Of a stretch of 6,356 nt of DNA, positions 1 to 5,077 are shown piece after piece. A program made the translations under genes and the position numbers. This stretch comes from Frankiales bacterium (GTDB lineage Bacteria > Actinomycetota > Actinomycetes > Mycobacteriales > SCTD01), in NCBI GenBank assembly GCA_025966295.1, contig JAOPVD010000190.1:1-6356 (forward strand), written 5' to 3'. The stretch's first letter is position 1. Every line of letters starts with the position of its first letter. The notes below the pieces were generated by a model that saw only the letters and a program-made list of their open reading frames with translations, made no database searches and was not told the origin of the DNA.

Positions 1-58
1 GCCGCCCCGGGTCACGAACGCCTACCGGCAGGCCGCCCGCGGCGGCCCCGCGCCGACC

Positions 59-1546
59 GTGCGGCCACCCTCGCCGGCCCGGCCCCGCCCCAGCGACCCT
101 CCGACCCGGCGTACCCGCGGGCAACGCACCGCCCGGGTGCTGTCCTGGATCGCCCTGACGACCGCGATCACGGTGCTGCTGGCGGCCGGCGGCCTGTGGC
201 TGGCCTTCAACCACTACAACGGGCAGATCGACCGGTTCGACGCCTTCAGCGGGCTGACCGGCGGCAAGCGCCCGGCCAAGGTGGCGCGGCACGCCCAGAA
301 CTACCTGCTGGTGGGCTCCGACAGCCGGGACGGCGCCAACGGCGTCGGCACCCAGGGCCAGGGCGCCACCTTCGTCACCGGGCAGCGCTCCGACACCGTG
401 ATCCTCGTGCACCTGTTCGGCTCGAGCGAGAAGGCTGAGCTGGTCAGCTTCCCGCGTGACACCTACGTCGAGATCCCCGAGTTCACCAACCCGGCGACCG
501 GCCGGACGCGGTCGGCGCACTTCGGGAAGCTCAACAGCGCCTTCTCCGAGGGCGGCGCGCCGCTGCTCATCGCCACCATCGAGCACCTCACGAACGTCCG
601 CATCGACCACTTCCTTCAGGTCGACTTCACCGGCTTCAAGGGCATGGTCAACAAGCTGGGCGGCGTCGACGTCTGCCTGACCAAGGACGCCAAGGACCAC
701 TTCTCCGGCATCAACCTGGCGGCCGGCCGGCACCACGTCCGCGGTGACGTGGCGCTCGCCTTCGTCCGGCAGCGGCACGGTCTCGCGAACGGCGACATCG
801 ACCGGATCGCCCGCCAGCAGCAGTTCATCGGCTCGCTCGCCAACAAGGTGCTGTCCGCCGGGACGCTGCTCGACCCGTTCAAGCTCAACGGCTTCCTCGA
901 CGTCGCCACCGCGTCGCTCAAGGCCGACACCGGCCTGTCGGGCAACGACATCAAGAACCTCGCGCTGCGGCTGCGGAGCTTCAACTCCGGCGGGGTGCTG
1001 TTCGTGACGGTGCCGATCGCCGACATCAGCGGCTACCGCAAGGGCGTCGGCTCGGTGGTGCTGCTCGACGAGGCCAAGACCGCGCAGATGTTCGACGCGC
1101 TCCGGCGCGACGTGGCGCCCGACACGCCCGCCACGAACGGCCCGAAGACGCCCACCACGCCGATCATCGTCGCGCCCGCCAACGTCCGGGTCGCCGTCTA
1201 CAACGGCTCCGGCGTGCAGGGCATCGGCCGCAAGGCGGCCGCCGACATCACGCAGGTCGGCTTCCAGGTCATCGGGATCCCCACCAACCGCGGCACCGGC
1301 GCGACCCAGACGACGATCTCCTACGGCCCCACCAAGGCCGACTCGGCCCGGACCCTGCAGGCGGCCATCCCGGGCTCGGTGCTCGTCGCCGACAGCAGCC
1401 TGGGCCGCACCCTGGACCTCGTGGTCGGCTCCGGCTACAACGGCGCCAAGCCGGTCACCGTCACCACGGCCAGGCCGTCGGCCAGCCCGGCGCCGGGCGC
1501 GGCGGTTCCGGTCAAGACGGCGGCCAACAACCCTTGTACGACCTGA
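59..1546 (+). CDS. LCP (LytR-CpsA-Psr) family cell-wall glycopolymer transferase, probably 5'-partial
   Basis: Membrane-anchored enzyme of the LCP family, which transfers lipid-linked glycopolymers (teichoic-acid-like polymers, arabinogalactan or capsule) onto peptidoglycan outside the membrane. Counting from GTG 59: a Pro/Arg-rich cytoplasmic N-terminus (1-26), one transmembrane helix (27-50), then the LCP domain. Its expected charged residues are visible: SDSRD (D88, R90, D91), RSD (R110, D112), SFPRD (R133, D134), FVRQR (R237, R239) and DIDRIARQQ (D246, D248, R249, R252). A LytR_C domain starts near residue 375 (NVRVAVYNGSG), followed by an Ala/Pro/Thr tail. There are only two cysteines, C206 (GVDVC) and C493 (NNPC), both predicted outside the membrane. 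GTG 59 has no Shine-Dalgarno, and the same frame is open to the window edge with plausible coding, so the real start probably lies upstream. The 3' end overlaps the next gene by 13 nt. Family assignment is sure; the polymer transferred is unknown. Confidence 0.93.
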   Translation: MRPPSPARPRPSDPPTRRTRGQRTARVLSWIALTTAITVLLAAGGLWLAFNHYNGQIDRFDAFSGLTGGKRPAKVARHAQNYLLVGSDSRDGANGVGTQGQGATFVTGQRSDTVILVHLFGSSEKAELVSFPRDTYVEIPEFTNPATGRTRSAHFGKLNSAFSEGGAPLLIATIEHLTNVRIDHFLQVDFTGFKGMVNKLGGVDVCLTKDAKDHFSGINLAAGRHHVRGDVALAFVRQRHGLANGDIDRIARQQQFIGSLANKVLSAGTLLDPFKLNGFLDVATASLKADTGLSGNDIKNLALRLRSFNSGGVLFVTVPIADISGYRKGVGSVVLLDEAKTAQMFDALRRDVAPDTPATNGPKTPTTPIIVAPANVRVAVYNGSGVQGIGRKAAADITQVGFQVIGIPTNRGTGATQTTISYGPTKADSARTLQAAIPGSVLVADSSLGRTLDLVVGSGYNGAKPVTVTTARPSASPAPGAAVPVKTAANNPCTT

Positions 1547-2226
1547 CCGCGGGCCTGGCCGGCCGACGTGACCCCGCCCAGCCGCTGCTGACCTTCCTGG
1601 ACGGCCCGGCGCGCATCGAGCTGTCCGGGGCGACCACCGCGAACTGGGTGAGCAAGACCGCCAATCTCCTCGTCGACGGCTACGCCGGGCCCGACCGGGT
1701 CGGCCTGCTGCTGCCGCTGCACTGGCAGACGGTGTGCCTGCTGCTGGGCGGCGTCGCGGCCGGCGCGACGGTGGTGGTGGCCGCCTCCCCCGCCGAGCTC
1801 GCCGGCTGCCCGGTGGCCTTCACCACCGCCGACACCGCCGAGGCGGCCCTGGACGCCGGCGTCGACGACGTCTTCGCCTGCTCGTTGACGCCGTTCGCCA
1901 CCCGGCTGCCGGCCGTGCCGGCACTGGTGCTGGACGCCGCCGCCGAGATCCCGTCCTACGGGGATCACTTCGGCGGCCGGCCCGCCGCGGCCCGCCTGGA
2001 GCTGGCCGGCCAGCCGTACCTGCCGCCGGCCTGGGACCTGACGCCCGCCGACCGGGTGCTGACCACGCTGGACCCGGCCACCCCGGCGGGCCTGGGGGCG
2101 CTGCTGGCACCGCTGCGGGCCGGGGCGGCGCTGGTGCTGCTGGTCGCGGGCGACCTCGACGCCGCGGTGGCGCAGGAGGGTGTGACGGCGGTCGTGGACG
2201 GCGCGGGCCTTCGGCGCGTCAGCTGA
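1534..2226 (+). CDS. TIGR03089 family protein (standalone AMP-binding-like N-terminal fragment)
   Basis: This 230-aa protein matches the actinobacterial TIGR03089 family, whose biochemical role is unknown to me. The N-terminal half resembles the start of adenylate-forming (AMP-binding) enzymes: PLLTF near 17-21, the IELSGATTANWVSKTANLL segment (28-46), then GPDRVGLLLPLHWQT (52-66) and a hydrophobic GGVAAGATVVV stretch (72-82). The Thr/Ser/Gly-rich ATP-binding loop of true acyl-CoA synthetases is not visible and the large C-terminal part is absent, so catalysis of that kind is not expected. The length agrees with the family as I remember it, so this looks like a normal member and not a broken gene. 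TTG 1534 is chosen because it puts the conserved PLLTF block at the usual distance from the start, and I found no ATG, GTG or TTG in frame just upstream. No clear Shine-Dalgarno precedes it. The 13-nt overlap with the LCP gene suggests translational coupling in one operon. Confidence 0.85.
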   Translation: MYDLTAGLAGRRDPAQPLLTFLDGPARIELSGATTANWVSKTANLLVDGYAGPDRVGLLLPLHWQTVCLLLGGVAAGATVVVAASPAELAGCPVAFTTADTAEAALDAGVDDVFACSLTPFATRLPAVPALVLDAAAEIPSYGDHFGGRPAAARLELAGQPYLPPAWDLTPADRVLTTLDPATPAGLGALLAPLRAGAALVLLVAGDLDAAVAQEGVTAVVDGAGLRRVS

Positions 2227-2383
2227 CCGCCGTACCGGCGAGCGGGGCCCGCTCGACCGTGTAGAGCTCCTGGCTGTGCGGGTCGCTGCAGGCCAGGTCG
2301 CACAGCAGGCTCAGCGGGATGCCGGCTCGCAGCAGGGCCTCCACGCGGCCCTTGTCGGGGACGGGGAGCGGCTGGGAGGGCAT
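2219..2383 (-). CDS. Small uncharacterised protein, 54 aa
   Basis: A short gene starts at ATG (2383-2381) and ends in TGA at 2221-2219. A good Shine-Dalgarno, GAAGGA, lies 4 nt before the ATG, which decides the start. The product begins MPSQPLPVPD and continues with a predicted amphipathic helix (KGRVEALLRAGIPLSLLCDLA, about 11-31). It ends in a polar tail with C32, an SQELY motif (37-41) and no obvious membrane segment. The pattern 'PLPVPD...RVEALLRAGIPL.LL.DLA...S.ELY' reminds me of small conserved hypothetical proteins of Actinomycetota, but I cannot name a function. It lies downstream of ndh on the same strand, separated by 143 nt that contain a strong inverted repeat. Its last 8 bp overlap the 3' end of the convergent TIGR03089 gene. 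Codon use is consistent with real coding (G/C in nearly every third position). Confidence 0.72.
   Translation of the reverse strand: MPSQPLPVPDKGRVEALLRAGIPLSLLCDLACSDPHSQELYTVERAPLAGTAVS
2239..2255 (+). terminator. Candidate hairpin terminator after the LCP/TIGR03089 unit
   Basis: A perfect 7-bp stem, CGAGCGG / CCGCTCG, with a 3-nt GGC loop begins 13 nt after the TIGR03089 stop. There is no T-tract, which is common for high-GC actinobacterial terminators. The element lies inside the 3' coding part of the convergent small gene, so it would also form in that transcript. GC-rich palindromes arise easily by chance here. Confidence 0.4.
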
Positions 2384-2389
2384 GGCGTC

Positions 2390-2445
2390 CTTCGAACGGG
2401 AACGGTGCTGCGGACCCCTCCTGCATCGGCAGGTCCCGTTCGAAG
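2390..2445 (-). promoter_or_regulatory. 12-bp perfect inverted repeat overlapping the small gene's ribosome-binding site
   Basis: CTTCGAACGGGA at 2390-2401 is the exact reverse complement of TCCCGTTCGAAG at 2434-2445, with 32 nt between the arms. On the minus-strand transcript, the arm nearest the gene contains the first four bases (GAAG) of the GAAGGA Shine-Dalgarno. The intervening sequence holds a second perfect hairpin, CCTGC-CGAT-GCAGG (2420-2433), and an AGGAGGGG purine run. It could be an RNA structure controlling translation of the small gene, or a DNA operator, since each arm contains the palindrome TTCGAA. What is seen is only the symmetry; the role is inferred. Confidence 0.5.
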
Positions 2446-2484
2446 CAAGAGGGGCCGATCGGGTGGCGAGGGGCGGTTGCTCGG

Positions 2485-2501
2485 GCGCACGCGGGGTGCG
2501 C
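2485..2501 (-). terminator. Candidate hairpin terminator after ndh
   Basis: GCGCAC (2485-2490) and GTGCGC (2496-2501) form a perfect 6-bp stem with a 5-nt loop, 26-42 nt beyond the ndh stop on the minus strand. A tandem 9-bp duplication (CGGGGTGCG at 2492-2500 and 2501-2509) supplies a second GTGCGC arm at 2505-2510. No U-tract follows, so confidence is low. Confidence 0.35.
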
Positions 2502-2509
2502 GGGGTGCG
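2492..2509. repeat. 9-bp tandem duplication
   Basis: CGGGGTGCG occurs twice head-to-tail between ndh and the small gene. It duplicates one arm of the hairpin described above, so either copy can pair with GCGCAC at 2485-2490. It is probably a slippage product in GC-rich intergenic DNA. Confidence 0.6.
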
Positions 2510-2526
2510 CGGCTGAGCGACCAGCG

Positions 2527-3873
2527 CTACGTGGTCTTCGCGGCCCGCTTGCGGCGGCCGTGCAGCGCGTCCTCCGCGCCGAGGCTGAAGCTGTCGCCCA
2601 CCTGCTCCAGGGCGAGCCGGCCGAGGATCTGCTGCTCGGTGGCGACCCGCTCCGAGCGACCGCGGCCGATGAAGCTGACGGCCCAGTGCAGCACCGTGGT
2701 CAGGCGGTGCTTGAAGCCCACGATGTACACGATGTGCACCGCCAGCCACAGCACCCAGGCGAGGAACCCCGAGAGCTGCATGCCCTTGATGCTCGCGACC
2801 GCGTTGAAGCGGCTGACGGTGGCCATCGAGCCCTTGTCCTTGTAGGCGAAGGGGCGGTGCGGCCCGCCCTTGATGGTCTTGGCGGCGTGCCGGGCTCCCT
2901 GGATCGCGACCTGGGCCACGCCCGGGTAGTTGTTGAGCGCCGCCATGTCGCCGACCACGAACACCTCGGGGTGCCCCGGGAGCGTGAGGTCGGGCTGGAC
3001 CTTGATGCGGCCCGCGCGGTCGACCTCGGCGCCGCACTGCTCGGCGAGCTGCCGGGCCAGCGGCGACGCGGAGACGCCGGCCGCCCAGATCTTGCAGAAG
3101 CTCGGGATCAGCCGCTGGGTGCCGTCGGGGTCCTTGACCGTGACGCCGTCACGGTCGACGTCGACGACCATCGCCCCCAGCTGTACGTCGACGCCGATCT
3201 CGCGCAGCCGCTGGGAAGCGCGCTCCGACAGCTTGTCGCCGAAGTTGATGAGCACCCGGTCGGCGAAGTCGACGAGCACCACGCGGGCGGTCCGCGGGTC
3301 GATGTTGCGGAAGTCCCCGGGCAGCGCGCGCCGGGCCAGCTCGGTGATCTGACCGGCCATCTCCACCCCGGTCGGACCGGCGCCGACCACGACGAAGGTG
3401 AGGAGCCGGTCGATCTCGCTGTGGTCGGTCGCCAGCTCGGCGAGCTCGAACGCGCCGAAGATGCGGCCGCGCAGCTCCAGCGCGTCGTCGATCGTCTTCA
3501 TGCCCGGGGCGTGCCGCGCGAAGTGGTCGTTGCCGAAGTAGGACTGGCCGGCGCCCGCGGCCACGACCAGCTCGTCGTACGGCGTGACCGTGGTGCGGTC
3601 CAGCAGCTGGCTCGTGACGGTCTTCGCGGTCAGGTCGACCCTCGTCACGTCCCCCAGGAGCACCTTGGCGTTCTTCTGCCGGCGCAGGATCTCGCGGGTG
3701 GCGGGGGCGATCTCGCCCTCGGACAGGATGCCGGTCGCCACCTGGTACAGCAGCGGCTGGAACAGGTGGTGGGTGGTCTTGGCCAGGAGCGTGATCTCGA
3801 CGTCGGCGCGCTTGAGCGCCTTGGCCGCGAACAGGCCCCCGAACCCGGAGCCGATGATGACGACGCGCTTCAT
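2527..3873 (-). CDS. ndh: Type II NADH dehydrogenase (NDH-2, NADH:quinone oxidoreductase)
   Basis: Single-subunit, non-proton-pumping flavoenzyme that passes electrons from NADH through FAD to the membrane quinone (menaquinone in actinobacteria) on the inner face of the membrane. The 448-aa length fits bacterial NDH-2. The FAD-binding Rossmann motif is GSGFGG (8-13), and the NADH-binding Rossmann motif is GAGPTG (164-169) followed by VEMAG. The second FAD contact is FVVGD with D309, and the NDH-2 quinone-site motif AQxAxQ is A320-Q325. FQPLLYQVATG near 38-48 is also typical. The C-terminal hydrophobic segment (370-387) and the aromatic/basic stretch to about 406 form the membrane anchor; the tail is basic. 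ATG 3873 is supported by GGGAAAGGG (3881-3889) 7 nt upstream. The gene is transcribed divergently from the FKBP lipoprotein, with the 54-aa gene downstream. It has no missing residues or frameshift. Confidence 0.95.
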   Translation of the reverse strand: MKRVVIIGSGFGGLFAAKALKRADVEITLLAKTTHHLFQPLLYQVATGILSEGEIAPATREILRRQKNAKVLLGDVTRVDLTAKTVTSQLLDRTTVTPYDELVVAAGAGQSYFGNDHFARHAPGMKTIDDALELRGRIFGAFELAELATDHSEIDRLLTFVVVGAGPTGVEMAGQITELARRALPGDFRNIDPRTARVVLVDFADRVLINFGDKLSERASQRLREIGVDVQLGAMVVDVDRDGVTVKDPDGTQRLIPSFCKIWAAGVSASPLARQLAEQCGAEVDRAGRIKVQPDLTLPGHPEVFVVGDMAALNNYPGVAQVAIQGARHAAKTIKGGPHRPFAYKDKGSMATVSRFNAVASIKGMQLSGFLAWVLWLAVHIVYIVGFKHRLTTVLHWAVSFIGRGRSERVATEQQILGRLALEQVGDSFSLGAEDALHGRRKRAAKTT

Positions 3874-4027
3874 GGTGGTGCCCTTTCCCAGTCAGCACCC
3901 ATGATCCCACCGGAACCGGGGGTGATCGCCCGGGCGGCGTGTGACGAGGCAGACACGCCCCGGCCGCCGGCTGCCAGAAACGGCAGGCAGACTGGAGGCC
4001 TCTGCTTCCCACGTCTGAGGTCTCCCT
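3874..4027. promoter_or_regulatory. Divergent intergenic region between ndh and the FKBP lipoprotein
   Basis: These 154 bp must hold the promoters of both divergent genes, but I see no convincing -35/-10 pair in either direction. It contains a 7-bp dyad at 3936-3959 (listed separately) and a shorter one, CTGCC-AGAAAC-GGCAG (3971-3986), on the lipoprotein side. GAGG at 4017-4020, 7 nt before GTG 4028, is the probable ribosome-binding site of the lipoprotein. Confidence 0.5.
3936..3959. promoter_or_regulatory. Operator-like dyad in the divergent promoter region
   Basis: GGCGTGT (3936-3942) and ACACGCC (3953-3959) are perfect inverted arms separated by 10 nt, about 63 bp upstream of ndh and 69 bp upstream of the lipoprotein gene. 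A TGTG half-site recalls the redox repressor Rex, which controls ndh in Streptomyces, but the other half and the spacing do not fit the Rex consensus. The regulator, if any, is unknown. Confidence 0.35.
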
Positions 4028-4939
4028 GTGCGCCGAGGTACCGCTCGTGCCCTGCTCCTGCCCCTGCTCGCCGCTGTCGTCCTGACCGGCTGCTCGTCCG
4101 GCGACAAGAAGGCCACCTCCGGGCTGCCGACCGTCGCCGGGGGCTACGGCAGCAAGCCGACGTTCACCTTCCCCGGCAAGACCCCGCCCGCGGCGCTGGA
4201 GAGCAAGGTGCTCCGCAAGGGCACCGGCAAGCCCGTCGCGAAGGGCGACCTGCTGGTGGCCGACTACCTCGGGCAGGTCTGGCAGGGCTCGGTCTTCGAC
4301 AACAGCTACGACCGCAAGGCGCCCGCCGGCTTCGTCATCGGTGCCGGCAAGGTCATCGCCGGTTGGGACGACGTGCTGGTCGGCGTCAACGCCGGCAGCC
4401 GGGTCCTCATGACCATCCCGCCGGCCAAGGGGTACGGCGCCTCCGGCAACGAGCAGGCCGGCATCAAGGGCACCGACACCCTGGTGTTCGTCGTGGACGT
4501 GGTCGCCTCGTACGGCAAGGCCGCCGTCGGTGACGTCAAGGCGGTCGCGCAGAAGGCCAGCACCCCGGGCGTGACCGTGAGGGGCGCGCTCGGCGCCGCT
4601 CCGACCGTCGCCGTCGCCAAGGGCGCGAAGGCGCCGGCCAAGCCGGCGGTGACGGTGCTCGCCAAGGGCACCGGCGCGCCGGTCGGGGCCGGCCTGCTCG
4701 TCGTGCAGTACGTCGCCACCCGCTACAACGGGGCCGCCGCCGGCTCCACGTTCACCGACGGCGTCCCGGCCGGCGTCACGGTCACCGACGGCGCGAGCGG
4801 CACGCCGTTCGACCTGACGCGCGGGGTCCCGCTCGGCAGCCGGGTGCTGCTCCAGCTGCCGGCGGCGCAGGGCCAGCCCGGCGTCGCCGTGGTGGTCGAC
4901 CTGGTGGCCCAGCCCAAGACCGCTGCCGCGGCCGGCTGA
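4028..4939 (+). CDS. Secreted lipoprotein with tandem FKBP-type peptidyl-prolyl isomerase domains (second degenerate)
   Basis: Predicted extracytoplasmic folding factor that isomerises X-Pro bonds. It begins MRRGTARALLLPLLAAVVLTGC, a lipoprotein signal with lipobox L19-T-G-C22, so the mature protein should be lipid-anchored at C22. Domain 1 (about 57-160) keeps the FKBP active site: Y80, F90-D91 (VFD), FVIG, VIAGW with W113, KGYG with Y136, and LVFVVDV. After an Ala/Lys/Pro linker, domain 2 (about 208-297) repeats the same layout. It starts VTVLAKGTGAPV, matching VLRKGTGKPV of domain 1, but has lost the Asp of the FD pair, the GW tryptophan and the YG tyrosine. It is therefore probably not catalytic. 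GTG 4028 is chosen because it gives a correct signal peptide and has GAGG 7 nt upstream. The gene is transcribed divergently from ndh and followed by a possible terminator. Clients are unknown. Confidence 0.92.
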   Translation: MRRGTARALLLPLLAAVVLTGCSSGDKKATSGLPTVAGGYGSKPTFTFPGKTPPAALESKVLRKGTGKPVAKGDLLVADYLGQVWQGSVFDNSYDRKAPAGFVIGAGKVIAGWDDVLVGVNAGSRVLMTIPPAKGYGASGNEQAGIKGTDTLVFVVDVVASYGKAAVGDVKAVAQKASTPGVTVRGALGAAPTVAVAKGAKAPAKPAVTVLAKGTGAPVGAGLLVVQYVATRYNGAAAGSTFTDGVPAGVTVTDGASGTPFDLTRGVPLGSRVLLQLPAAQGQPGVAVVVDLVAQPKTAAAAG

Positions 4940-4948
4940 GCGCAGCCG
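4933..4948 (+). terminator. Candidate hairpin terminator at the end of the FKBP gene
   Basis: CGGCTG-AGCG-CAGCCG is a perfect 6-bp stem with a tetraloop that includes the stop codon (4937-4939). The outer sequence can also pair alternatively (CGCGGC 4927-4932 with GCCGCG 4945-4950). It has no T-tract. It ends just before the xylB promoter, a sensible place for termination. Confidence 0.35.
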
Positions 4949-4957
4949 CGCAAGCCC

Positions 4958-4986
4958 TTGTGACGCCGGCCGCGCGTGCCTACGTT
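4958..4986 (+). promoter_or_regulatory. Sigma70-like promoter for xylB
   Basis: TTGTGA (4958-4963) is followed by exactly 17 nt and TACGTT (4981-4986), which fits the -35 and TANNNT -10 elements of the actinobacterial housekeeping sigma factor. The predicted start is near 4992-4995, giving about 80 nt of leader before the xylB GTG. It lies in the 134-bp gap between the FKBP gene and xylB, so xylB is probably transcribed on its own. Confidence 0.6.
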
Positions 4987-5006
4987 GAGCGGCACGACAG
5001 CTGAAC
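4984..5006. promoter_or_regulatory. Imperfect dyad over the xylB transcription start (candidate operator)
   Basis: GTTGAGCGG (4984-4992) and CAGCTGAAC (4998-5006) are inverted arms matching at 7 of 9 positions around a 5-nt centre. The site overlaps the end of the -10 box and the predicted start point, a classic repressor position. Xylose genes are often controlled by ROK- or LacI-type repressors, so a sugar-responsive repressor is a reasonable inference, but no regulator gene is in the window. Confidence 0.4.
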
Positions 5007-5032
5007 GCGGGTACGACGGCGAGGTCGGCCAG

Positions 5033-5077
5033 ATGGCGATCGATCCCCAGGGGCAGCGGCTGCGGGTCCCGGTGTGA
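5033..5077 (+). CDS. Possible 14-codon leader ORF translationally coupled to xylB
   Basis: ATG 5033 opens a frame encoding MAIDPQGQRLRVPV and ending in TGA 5075-5077, which overlaps the xylB GTG (5074-5076) as GTGA. GAGG (5021-5024) lies 8 nt upstream of the ATG. The same frame is open back to a stop at 4961-4963, so a start at GTG 4976 would give 33 aa, but that start lies upstream of the predicted transcript start. xylB itself has only a weak GCGGG Shine-Dalgarno, so reinitiation from the leader is plausible. It could equally be a chance short frame. Confidence 0.35.
   Translation: MAIDPQGQRLRVPV

Noticed and set aside
2392..2443. TCGAAC and GTTCGA half-sites resembling an actinobacterial LexA SOS box.
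   Set aside because: The LexA box needs the half-sites 4 nt apart (CGAAC-N4-GTTCG); here they are 40 nt apart and neither has a nearby partner.
2433..2450. GTTCGA resembling the T-loop of a tRNA.
   Set aside because: No flanking 5-bp T-stem, anticodon arm or acceptor stem could be built around it.
2219..3037. A 272-codon minus-strand frame extending the 54-aa gene back through ndh.
   Set aside because: The upstream part is an ndh shadow rich in Arg/Gly/Pro; only the last 54 codons have a start with a Shine-Dalgarno and coding-like composition.
3940..3957. Possible Rex operator upstream of ndh.
   Set aside because: Only the TGTG half resembles the consensus; the opposite half reads AGACAC instead of TTCACA and the spacing does not fit, so only an unassigned dyad is reported.
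3988..3993. CAGACT as a -10 box for the FKBP lipoprotein gene.
   Set aside because: No -35-like sequence lies at 16-19 nt upstream (the region is CGCCGG-like), so the promoter cannot be supported.
2560..4533. A 657-codon open frame on the plus strand running antisense through ndh and into the FKBP gene.
   Set aside because: It is a shadow frame of high-GC coding. The translation is low-complexity (Arg/Gly/Ala/His/Gln-rich) with no domain, while ndh on the other strand has all family motifs.
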